A stretch of 64,000 nucleotides of DNA. It comes from Cymbomonas tetramitiformis. Lineage: Eukaryota > Chlorophyta > Pyramimonadophyceae > Pyramimonadales > Pyramimonadaceae. The stretch lies in NCBI GenBank assembly GCA_001247695.2, contig LGRX02034240.1, positions 1 through 64,000 on the forward strand, read 5' to 3'. The translations under genes were made by a program, and so were the position numbers. Below the pieces are notes generated by a model. It saw only the letters and a list, made by a program, of their open reading frames with translations, was not told where the DNA came from and did no database searches. Positions 25,234 through 35,091 of the stretch are shown here, piece by piece; the stretch's first letter is position 1; each line of letters begins with the position of its first letter.

Positions 25234-25640
25234 TGCCTTCGGGGGCTCCTTGATCCGCCGCTTCAGGAGGAAATGGCGCACTGCTGGCCACTCTCGGGGG
25301 CTCCTTGATCCGCCGCTTCGGGCGGGAGTGGCGCACTGCTGGCCACTCTCGGGGGCTCCTTGATCCGCCGCTTCGGGAGGAAACGGCGCACTGCTGGCCA
25401 CTCTCGGGGGCTCCTTGATCCGCCGCTTCGGGAGGACGTGGCGCACTGCTGGCCACTCTCGGGGGCTCCTTGATCCGCCGCTTCGGGCGGGAGTGGCACT
25501 GCTGGCCATTCTCGGGGGCTCCTTGATCCGCCGCTTCGGGAGGAAACCTTGATCCGCCGCTTCGGGAGGACGTGGCGCACTGCTGGCCACTCTCGGGGGC
25601 TCCTTGATCCGCCGCTTCGGGCGGGAGTGGCGCACTGCTG
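25234..25640. repeat. 55-bp minisatellite, about 7 copies
   Basis: Unit CTCGGGGGCTCCTTGATCCG followed by CCGCTTCGGG, a variable GGGAGTGGC segment and GCACTGCTGGCCACT. One unit is truncated near 25540. The periodic minus-strand frames over it are a by-product. Confidence 0.9.
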
Positions 25641-25924
25641 GTTATCGTTTCACGCTATCGATACCCGGGCTCTTCAATTAACTTTCATAGTGACAGAGCA
25701 ATGTGAGATTGTTGCGGCGTGCCGCACATGAGTTTTCCAAGGAAACTCGTGTGCATCTCTTGCGCCGGCTCAGTACTGAAGATTTCCAAGTGATGGAACC
25801 TCTAAACGCTTAGTGTTAGGGATCTCGATCTTAGCTGCATTGCAATCCCACGGCTCAAGGAAGTCTGCTCGATCTATCCGCACAGAAACCTCCAAATCTG
25901 ACGAGCACCGATTCAAGCATAATC

Positions 25925-26560
25925 GTGCCCCTGCATCACACCATCTCTCCTGATATTGTTCTTATGTGTGTCCAGCATCTGCTGTTAAAGTCCGTTAGAA
26001 TGAATGGCTCGGGCTCATGTGGTGGTGTGCAGGTGAACTTTATGCAAGTGATGCAAAAGTCAGCAGCGAATTTGCAGCGGACAGTTCGATGGTTGCCATC
26101 TCCACCACTGCCTCCTCGCGTGAAGAGACCTCATGAACTGCTGAGGAGTCTGGTTCAGCGAAAGCCGTTGCCTGCTGAGGATTTACCTGTGGAGAAACCG
26201 CGCGCCCCTGCAGCGCACTCGGTGGGAGGTGGAGTGCATCATCGGCCAATGGAGCACACGGAAAAGCAACTTGAGTTCCTGCAGAGGCAAGCAGCACTTC
26301 GGAAGCAGGCGGCGCAAGATGATGTTCAGGGGCTGTCGCATGGTCCCAGCTCTGCGTCGGCGCGGACGATGGATGACCCTTCAAGCACATATGCTCAGCC
26401 ACGGAGAAATGCGACGTCACCGTCCCCGGCCTCAGCAAAGAGAACGGCGAGCGAAAACCCCCAATCCCGGGAAGATAGAAAACAAGTGACTGTTTCCATC
26501 CCAGGACTGAGACCGGATGGGTACATGCACGCAGCGGATTTCTCTCACGGTGCAAAGCTA
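25925..26560 (+). CDS. Hypothetical open frame upstream of a minisatellite
   Basis: About 210 codons of non-repetitive frame starting at an ATG at 25925, basic and Pro/Ser/Gln-rich, ending as it runs into the 28-bp array. The frame formally continues to 27631 only because the array lacks stops. It includes KQLEFLQRQAALRKQAAQDD, a short predicted coiled coil. No family recognised. It may be an exon of a host gene whose intron contains the array, or a chance frame. Confidence 0.25.
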
Positions 26561-26565
26561 ATGTG

Positions 26566-27545
26566 TGTCCCATGTATCACCTTCCAGCCCCACTGCACCA
26601 TATGTCTCCTTCCAGCCCCACTGCACCATACGTCATCTTCCAGCCCCACTGCACCATATGCCATCTTCCAGCCCCACTGCACCATATGTCATCTTCCAGC
26701 CCCACTGCACCATATGTCACCTTCCAGCCCCACTGCACATATGTCATCTTCCAGCCCCACTGCACCATATGTCATCTTCCAGCCCCACTGCACCATATGT
26801 CACCTTCCAGCCCCACTGCACCATATGTCATCTTCCAGCTCTACTGCACCATATGTCACCTTCCAGCCCCACTGCGCCATATGTCACCTTCCAGCCCCAC
26901 TGCGCCATATGTCATCTTCCAGCCCCACTGCACCATATGTCATCTTCCAGCCCCACTGCACCATATGTCATCTTCCAGCCTGCGCCATATGTCACCTTCC
27001 AGCCCACTGCACCATATGTCACCTTCCAGCCCCACTGCACCATATGTCATCTTCCAGCCCCACTGCACCATATGTCACCTTCCAGCCCCACTGCACCATA
27101 TGTCATCTTCCAGCCCCACTGCACATATGTCATCTTCCAGCCCCACTGCACCATATGCCATCTTCCAGCCCCACTGCACCATATGTCACCTTCCAGCCCC
27201 ACTGCACCATATGTCACCTTCCAGCCCCACTGCACCATGTCACCTTCCAGCCCCACTGCACCATATGTCATCTTGAGCCACTGCCATATGTCACCTTCAG
27301 CCCCACTGCACCATATGTCACCTTCCAGCCCCACTGCGCCATATGTCATCTTCCAGTCCCACTGCACCATATGTCACCTTCCAGCCCCACTGCACATACG
27401 TCACCTTCCAGCCCCACTGCGCCACATGTCACCTTCCAGCCCCACTGCACCATATGTCACCTTCCAGCCCCACTGCACCATATGTCACCTTCCAGCCCCA
27501 CTGCACCATATGTCATCTTCCAGCCCCGCAATGCACCATATGTCC
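26566..27545. repeat. 28-bp minisatellite, about 35 copies
   Basis: Unit CACCATATGTCATCTTCCAG plus CCCCACTG, alternating GTCATC and GTCACC types and with several short deletions. 28 is not a multiple of three, so each frame cycles through three translations (period 28 residues); deletions move the frame, yet stops stay absent. Low-information sequence. Confidence 0.92.
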
Positions 27546-27833
27546 ACCTCCCCCAATATATCAAAACTTTGTTTACAGCCATCCGCGACCCTAGACTCAG
27601 GTACCTGGAGACTCTCAGTTTTCTGATTTAATTTCGGGATATCGGAAGTTGCTCTTGGTGTGAAAGTGTTATTGGCTCCATTCGAGGAAGTGCGTCTCAG
27701 TGCGCCCTTTCACTGCAGAGGGTGGCATTCCCGGTTGCCCTCCTGCCCCACGCTGGGCGGCATTGCATGTGCAAGTTGCGTGCTGTGGGGCTGAGATCGG
27801 GGGGAGCGGAGGTACGAATGGTGGTGCAGGGTA

Positions 27834-28496
27834 TTGAGGGAGGGCCAAGTATTTGTGCGGTGTTCCCCCGACATGGCTTCTTTCAAGTTAAATGAAGGAG
27901 ACATCTTGGTGGAAGCAACACCCGACCTCCTTAAAGCGCCAAACGCTACCATCATCTCCACTGCCTCAAGGACGATGTCGAGCATCCTTTCGCAGAACAC
28001 CGAGGAAGCTCAGTGGGCTCTGGCGCAGGATCTGACTGCCCTCGGAGCTCTGTACGGCGCACCGGCCTCACGAAAGCAAATGAATGGGTTCGGCAACACG
28101 GGGAAACTGAAGTCGATGTTTAAGGTTAAGACGTTCCTGAGCTCGATGATGACCAAGGTGAGAGGCGCTCTCAGAAAGCTGCGTTGGATGGTTCATATCA
28201 TGGCATCCATTGGTATCTGTACCTCCTTGAACAAATCTACTTCCGTGCACAATTGTAGGGATCAAGGGCTACATGTCCAGGCATATCAGCTTAGAGAGCG
28301 CCACAGGCCACAGGAGGAATCCATAGGCACAGACTCGCTTTGGCAGCCCTCTGCATGCACACGGCAAGGTGACGCTGCCGTCAGATACCCCCAACGGCCC
28401 ATAGTGGGCGATGAGAGAACCGGCCGATACCTTGACGCTTACCTTTTGCATGTGCTGATTTATTATATAATCCTGTGCAGAGGGCCAGGATGTTGA
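27834..28496 (+). CDS. Hypothetical open frame, possible exon
   Basis: A 220-codon frame. From about residue 14 (MASFKLNEGDILVEATPD) to 125 the composition looks like a folded protein, after which it becomes low-quality. I recognise no domain. With 25925-26560 it could form a split host gene around the minisatellite, but I cannot confirm splice sites. Treat as unverified. Confidence 0.25.
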   Translation: MREGQVFVRCSPDMASFKLNEGDILVEATPDLLKAPNATIISTASRTMSSILSQNTEEAQWALAQDLTALGALYGAPASRKQMNGFGNTGKLKSMFKVKTFLSSMMTKVRGALRKLRWMVHIMASIGICTSLNKSTSVHNCRDQGLHVQAYQLRERHRPQEESIGTDSLWQPSACTRQGDAAVRYPQRPIVGDERTGRYLDAYLLHVLIYYIILCRGPGC

Positions 28497-28499
28497 CAC

Positions 28500-30400
28500 A
28501 ATATCCATGCATTTTATGTGATGTCACTGCGATGCTCATGAATTTGACCTCCTATCGTGCAGTGTGCTTGAACCGCAAGAATATCTGAGGTGGTCATGGA
28601 GTGTTTCTCTAGCAGATGCCAAACGCCAAGAACCAGGAGGCATATCAGATTCTGGCAGCAAATGTCCCTCAAGAACATAATGAGGACCCAGTTGTGGAGT
28701 GCACAAATGATGCTGATACAACGTGTGAGGTAACAATTGTTACGAAGTCAACACTCCGGCAGTTCACAATGGACTGCCCACAAAACACGCATTCCGAACC
28801 AAAAGATTGGCATGCTACGTAAGCCTTTGCTCACGAGCAGGCTTATTCTTCTAGAAGAGATTTTGAGATTTTGTATTTTGAGAGCGCATCCGATTGAAGA
28901 TCTGCCAGCAACACCTACCACAGCAGCAGCGCTGGCATCCGTACTCAGAGCAGGCGAACGGTGCAAAACGCGCACAGCCGACGGAGTGCCGTGGAAATCT
29001 TGCAAACGCCCCGGGCGGTCAGAGCTCCACTCCGGTGGAAAGATAAAGTGTTGAGCCGCGTTCTCTGTCTCCTGCTGACGCTGCCTGGCGTAACGATTGC
29101 TCGGAGAAATTGTCACCGGGCTCGGCCGCGACACCGGTGCAACAGCACCCCGGTGTGTAGAGAGCGCCCCAGAACGCAGAGCTGCGACATCCCGCGGTGG
29201 AACCGATCGCGTAACACCCGCAGGGCCCTGTTACGGTACGGGAATAGATCCTTGGTGCGCAGAGAGCTCCCAAGAATGTACGGGCGCAACATTCGTTAGA
29301 GAGGCCGCCGATCAATTGGGGTTAGCAGCCGCCACCGGCGAATTACGTACGGAAGCTGCGGAAGCAGGAGTACGGTCCGCCGAATTGTGTGAGCCGCCAG
29401 AGCGCAGCGAACGGTCCATGATTAAAGAGAATTCGCAAAACTGACGCTACAATTTACCAACAAAGTCGCTGGAAAGTCGCAGCGAAAGATCCGGCGAAAA
29501 GCGGAACGCCGACAAGTGCAACGGTATCAGAAGTGCGGTGGAAGCATAGGAAGCGGCAGAAAAGTACGCCAATTGAATGCGAAAAAGAGCGCTGCCCAAG
29601 AAGGAATAATGCGGCGAATTGGGTGACTCTGGGGTGATATAGATAAAACTTACAAGACAAAAGACACTGAGCTTTCCCAGCTCATTACTTAAAATCAGCT
29701 GTAACACAGCTTTCTGCAAATCTACATTTATGTCATAGCACAGTCTATCATAGCATGCCATCAGTCATGCCTTCACAGTCATACGTATTTGTCCTAGGAC
29801 AGTATACTGCCGATGTTTTTCTAATATCCTGCAGTATTATTATGTGCTGAAGAGAATTGTTTTTCGAGTATTTGGAGTCGCTTTTTTACCTAGAACTGCT
29901 GATAACCTTGCACTGCCCGCCTTGTATCCGCCTTGTAATCGAATGACAAACGAATCGATCCTGCGGTACGAATGTTCGATCTGGCGATATGTGGAAAATC
30001 CGAGAAAATATAAATGCGAGTCCTGGAAATGGCGTGTTATCTGGCCTTGATCAGGGAGCAAATGTGCCTCATTTCATTAGATGACTAAACCGCTGTATGG
30101 CGCCACGTTGGGAAAGGGAAAGCAACTGATCTCGAGAGGCAGGCGCAGCTTGGTCAAATAAATCAAGCCAGTCGGATCCGTTCAAAACCGCAGAAAGGCC
30201 TTTCTGCAACTTAATTTCGGGCTTTGCAAAGATCATATATCACAAGCTTCGATATATGATATATATCCGGATTGTATCAGCGGATATATAAAGAGATGTC
30301 GGAAACTGTATTGTAAGGTTCACAACTCACAATGGAAAGTTCATAGGCACAGCAAACAAACAAACTCATCAAAATGCCAAAAATTACCACCTAGATAGAC
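28500..30400. other. No gene recognised
   Basis: A 68-codon frame at 28616-28822 (+) follows an acceptor-like CTCTAGCAG and could be an exon. The GC-rich frames at 28961-29444 lack motifs and overlap on both strands. Nothing further is supportable. Confidence 0.3.
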
Positions 30401-30420
30401 ATCATGCAAATTCCCAGCGT

Positions 30421-31093
30421 TCACCCATGCTGATAATCACGACTAACCCTGCAAGCAATTCCGCAGCCCTGCGAGCCGTGGAAGGCAACCACCATCCGCT
30501 GCAACCAAAAGGTCGAAAAGCTCCGCGTGTTCCATGTTGCATCATCCTCCTCCTGAAACAAACGGTATTGCCTGCGCTGTACATAACTGTCGAATAACTT
30601 CCGCGCCGATTTCCCCAAACCTCCAAAAGACTCCATCGCAAAAGGCACAAGCGTGTGCGGCCAGATTGGCCCGTACAATGCCCTCTTGGCTCGCTTATGC
30701 ATGTACTTCCGCAGCCCGCAGCAGCTCCCGAGCAGCCCGGTCCACATACGAGGCACAACAAGGGAATGCAAGGCTCACGTCAATCACCATATGCCTGCCT
30801 CGTCCATCATGGTTGAGCACTGTGATATCGGGCTTCCGATCAGGCGAATACCCATGATGATTGCGATCCTCCACGATGACGAAGGCTGGATCAAAGACTT
30901 GCTTCAGCATAGATGCCAACACATCACGAACGGCATGATGTGCCGCGATAGCCCATCCACGCCGGTTACAGACAAGGTAGTGGTAACCAAAGGGGGCAAT
31001 AGAAGCACCACATACACATGTGTGCACGCCAGCTAGAATAGGCATCGGGGCGCCCAATTGGATATATATCCGTGATATAATCGGATATATCAA
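30421..31093 (-). pseudogene. LINE restriction-like endonuclease remnant, frameshifted
   Basis: Two overlapping minus-strand frames (31093-30695 and 30771-30421). The first has CVCG (C26/C28), H38 and C42 as a zinc-binding cluster, KPDITV with P88-D89 and VIDVSLAF with D105, the C-terminal endonuclease signature of R2-type non-LTR retrotransposons. The second continues with a conserved-looking FAMESFGGLGKSARKLF tail. A frame change near 30697 separates them. No RT is present upstream, so only the 3' end of a LINE survives. It is distinct from the remnant at 8353-9054. Related ATATATCCG words flank it at 30265-30300 and 31060-31095. Confidence 0.6.
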
Positions 31094-31169
31094 GAAAATT
31101 CATAGATATATAACTAAATGTATTATATGTAAAATTCCATATATTGCCACATCTCTGGTTCGAACGACC

Positions 31170-31206
31170 CCCCCCACACACACACACACACACACCCCCC
31201 CACCCC
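31170..31206. repeat. C-run and CA microsatellite
   Basis: CCCCCC, about 12 CA units, then CCCCCC and CACCCC. Confidence 0.9.
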
Positions 31207-31829
31207 TCCACTACCATCGTCCAAATTCGATGTGCCAGGGTCATATTCGACAACCCTCATCCCATCCGAGTGGCGGAAGTGGTCATACAGTAGTGTGAAA
31301 TCACGTGTGCTATTTCTCACATAATCCTTCTTTCATCTCGATGTAGTCCACCTCCATCACGCCTTGGCGACAGCACAACAAAGGTCGCCAAGTCCATTCC
31401 CATTATGCGAAAGCTGGATGGATCCGAAGTGACACCGAAGTGACTATACTGAATAATTCCATATGAGTGTTAGCTTAAGCTGGCCGCTGACGTGGCAATT
31501 CCAGCACTTATCCCTCTAAACCAACTCGGAAGTGTAAAAGTTGTCACTGATGGGGAAACACAAAATAAGCGTGATCTGATTGCTGCGATGAATTTTTTAG
31601 TTATTTTGGGATCGTTATCGAACGATCGTCGGGAATCCTCGGGAACTGCTTGAAGGTTTCAGAGTTTAGGATGATGTGCAAGAGCATTTCTGGATTGTTT
31701 TAATTAGATGACAAGATCGACGTATGCCATGCCATACCATGCCATGCCACACGACACTAGATACCCAAGCGAAGGGGAAGCTTACGTTAGTTATCTCTAT
31801 GAAGTGTAAGACTGGGTATCGGTTTTAAA

Positions 31830-32270
31830 CTCGTAACTTCGTAATCGATTACGAAGTAATCATGAAAAGTCCGAGACCGGTTCGATTGAAGGCGTTGATT
31901 CTCACAACCGATTCGATTACGGGCTTTAAGCCCTTCAATCAGTTCGATTGAGGGCTTTGTACCCCAAAACCGATTCAATTTTGGGCTTTGTTGGAAGAAA
32001 CCAATTCGATTGTGGGGTTTGAATAATACACAAAGTGATTCGATTAACAACGCCCGCTGCAGGCGCAATTTTCCCCTCAAGTATGGTGAAGGTCGGGGGT
32101 GTCAACTGAAAAGCACCCAATACTCGATTATGGAAAGCGGTTTTGAAGATTTCCCAATCCGAATCGATTGAGGGCTTTGAGTTGTCAACCTAATTCGATC
32201 GTAGGGTTTGATCTGCCAAACCGCGATTCGATTGTGTGCTTTGAAATCCCAAACCAATTCGATACCCTAC
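31830..32270. repeat. Degenerate repeats of about 45 bp
   Basis: The words AACCGATTCGATT and GAGGGCTTTG recur about nine times at 35-55-bp spacing with heavy divergence. No gene. 32045-32090 contains GCAGGCGCAATTTT followed by TCAAGTATG, a motif also seen in the MITE at 42811-43090. Confidence 0.55.
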
Positions 32271-32279
32271 GTTCATAGC

Positions 32280-33390
32280 ACTGTCTAACGCGCGTGCTCT
32301 TATATGCGTGTTGCAGGCGTGTTACGGACGTGTTGTAATGACACGACGTGTTAAACAGTTTCTCAACACGTCTATAGCACTGTGTTGCACGCTGCAGTGC
32401 GTTGCACGCTGAAAGTGAGCATGCTAGCAGGGGCATCCAAATGGTGTCAGAACCACCCACTATCATTTGGCATCATCTACGGAAGGGTCTAGGGGTATGC
32501 TCTCAAGATTTCACGGCATTTTGACGCGTATCGCGAAAGCTGGTATTTGGGGGCTTCGGAGGCAGAGGGGCCATGGGGTGTTAAACGGGCAAGACGTGTA
32601 CAGCAATACCTCACATTTAAGGAAACAGGAATTTGGAGCCAGCCTAGCTTTTTCCGTTTTCTGACCCCCCAGCCTCAACGCTTAACACTGGGTTCCTTAT
32701 ATTAACACTGTGTTTCGTTACGGCCTTAACACTGTAACCAAAAAGTTAGCCTAGCCTTTTCCGCATTTTTCCGACCCCCCCCGAAATGGCTGTTTCCTTA
32801 ACCTAGCATTTCCTTAAATGTGAGGTATTACTGTAACGGTGTTTGCAACATGCCTTCAACACGTCCTAACACATGTATTATAGACGTATTGTAGACATGT
32901 TAGAAATATCGTCATGAAATATTTCAACACGTCCTCAACACATACATAACATGTGTTAATTAGCATGTTAAAGACGTGTTGAAGAAATATTATTTAACGT
33001 ACCTTCAACACGCGACTAACACGTGTTACCGAATGTGTTCAAGACATGTTATAGACATAGTCTATTCAATTCAACATGCCCGCAATACATAGTCAAAACG
33101 TGTTAACAGGTGAGTTGAAGACATGCTGCAGACATATTTCTTTATCAGACATATTTTCAACCTTCACGGTAGCAGGGTATATTGGTGGTAGTTTCGGGGT
33201 AAGGTATCGGGTGTATTGAGGGGGTAGAAGGTCGCAAGTTGGAATTTGTCCTCACGTTATTTGCCGTGATGCATGGGGGTTAGATGGAGCCCATGCTTTA
33301 CTAGGCTTCAAGGTTTACAATACGTATACAATACATACGTATCCAATACGGTTACAACACGTGCTTACCATGTTATGTAATATATTATAT
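32280..33390. repeat. ACGTGTT/AACACGT-rich region
   Basis: Many irregular copies of ACGTGTT, AACACGT and related words in both orientations, probably decayed tandem DNA. No coding frame of note. Confidence 0.5.
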
Positions 33391-33752
33391 TATACATATA
33401 TCATGCAAGTGTATTGATTCCTAGGCATTGTCATACTTTCTACAGTACCACAAACCCGTGGGGATGTTCGTGCGCCCACGCATGTCGCAAGACAATTGTG
33501 AAACATTGTAACGACGTCACACAAAAGGACAGCGTAGGACGCATGCGCGCCCAAGTTAGGGACCGGAGTCGGGCGGAACGACACACGGTATAAATAAAGA
33601 TTTCGCCAGGGCGGTTGGACCGCGCGCGATGAGAAGGGCGCGCGATGTTCAATTGTGAAATCTGAAATGTGCAAAATCTGAAATCTGATTTACATTTCTA
33701 GAATAATTATTTGTGCGCACACCATATAAGAAAACAATAGACGGCGTAGTCT

Positions 33753-33971
33753 TGTCGCAAACGTGTGCACATGATGGTACAAATACTGTCGAGCTCGAGC
33801 AATCTTGACACTCGCGGATAACCATAAGTGTGTCATTGACATTCACTGGTCTCGGTAACTGTCCAAGCAATCTCAACATAGTACAAGATCGTAGAGCTAC
33901 AAAATTTTTAGAATTCTGATATACTGAGATCAAACACTAAGCTTCTTCATGCAAGCCCAGATTTCCAACAT
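33753..33971 (-). repeat. 219-bp LTR-like repeat, downstream copy
   Basis: On the minus strand this starts TGTTGGAAATCTGGGCTTGC and ends TTTGCGACA. It is a near-identical direct copy of 34495-34713 (a few substitutions, no indels). It lies 523 bp beyond the other copy and has no polypurine tract in front, so it is a solo LTR or the far LTR of a small or rearranged unit sharing the 34495-34713 repeat. Confidence 0.75.
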
Positions 33972-34494
33972 GAAAAAGGATGAAAACAGCAGTAAAATAT
34001 TTTCATAAAAGTTGGTATAATAACACAAAGTACGAATTATTATCCAAAGCTGTGAGCAGAACTATCTTAGCACTCTAGCACTGGCACGCGAACAGCCACC
34101 TAGCACTCTTGCAAGGCAAGATAATAATGATTCCACTAGCCTGACCTTCAGTCAGAGCTTACTTATATCTCAATGCTCTGTCACATTTCCCAAAACTGTA
34201 ACGGGTTCTAGCCCCTAAATCTTCATCTGGCCAATGGAAAGTCATTATTCCATGCCAGCACTAACAATGTTACCGTTCACCACATTTCGACTGACACGTC
34301 AGTGGCAGAGTAGTCACTGTCATCTTCACCTTATCATTTCTTGGTCACCCGATCATGACCATATCTTCTCTGGCAGGTCTGCATATCTCAGGCAGTCATA
34401 ATCGCGAAGCCTGTCATACTGTCACCTCTGTCACGCGTGTCACCAGCTGGACAAACCCGGCGCGGTACCATGAGAAGCCGGCGTTTGTTACAGC

Positions 34495-34713
34495 TGTCGC
34501 AAACGTGTGCACATGATGGTACAGATACTGTCGAGCTCGAGCAATCTTGACACTCGCGGATAACCATAAGTTTGTCATTAACATTCACTGGTCTCGGTAA
34601 CTGTCCAAGCAATCTCAACATAGTACAAGATCGTAGAGCTACAAAATTTTTAGAATTCTGATATACTGAGATCAAACACTAAGCTTCTTCATGCAAGCCC
34701 AGATTTCCAACAT
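34495..34713 (-). repeat. 3' LTR of the large retroelement (copy 1)
   Basis: 219 bp with TGT...ACA ends, immediately downstream (minus strand) of the purine run GATGGGGGA and 36 bp after the end of ORF2. The same sequence recurs at 33753-33971. No matching 5' LTR exists at the other end of copy 1, where it abuts copy 2. Confidence 0.75.
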
Positions 34714-34724
34714 CCCCCATCTGT
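34714..34724 (-). other. Polypurine tract of the large retroelement
   Basis: AGATGGGGGA on the minus strand directly before the TGTTGG start of the LTR, the standard plus-strand primer position. Confidence 0.7.
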
Positions 34725-34749
34725 AGCTGCTGCGTGCAGTAGCACAGAC

Positions 34750-35091
34750 TCAAATATGGGCTTGTTCAGCATACTGGGTCGTATTACCATCTGCCATGAA
34801 CTTGCCCAAACTGAAAGTGAACATACCAATGCCTTCACCTTCTCCACCCTGTAACATCCTGGCTCTGACCAGAGGATTCTTGAACACCAAAACCCACATG
34901 CATCTGCGGCCAATAGGTCCATGTTCCAGATGTCCAATCACATGCAAGCGTCCAGACTGACTCAATCGTCTGAAGTACGCGCTCTGCTCTCGGTCATGTC
35001 TGTCAAATAGTAAGAAGGAACATGGACACATGCCACCACACGACTGGCCATAACTGCCAAAGGGAACGCGATGTCCAGTGCTGCGAACCAA
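34750..35091 (-). CDS. C-terminal part of the ORF2 methyltransferase-like domain (frameshifted)
   Basis: This frame supplies the end of the domain that starts in 34962-37460. The part from AYFRRLSQSGRLHVI through CMWVLVFKN looks like the last strands of a Rossmann-type methyltransferase. The two frames join if an extra CG in the GCGCG near 34978-34982 is ignored, so the break is a 2-bp insertion. ORF2 ends here at 34750, just before the polypurine tract. Confidence 0.65.
   Translation of the reverse strand: MVRSTGHRVPFGSYGQSCGGMCPCSFLLFDRHDREQSAYFRRLSQSGRLHVIGHLEHGPIGRRCMWVLVFKNPLVRARMLQGGEGEGIGMFTFSLGKFMADGNTTQYAEQAHI

Noticed and set aside
25153..25635. Minus-strand repeat proteins over the 55-bp array
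   Set aside because: Three frames are open at once and the sequence is a tandem repeat; no non-repetitive coding part is attached.
25925..27631. A 568-residue protein spanning the 28-bp array
   Set aside because: More than half the length is the tandem repeat read in rotating frames; only the first about 210 codons are non-repetitive, so the full-length protein is not supported.
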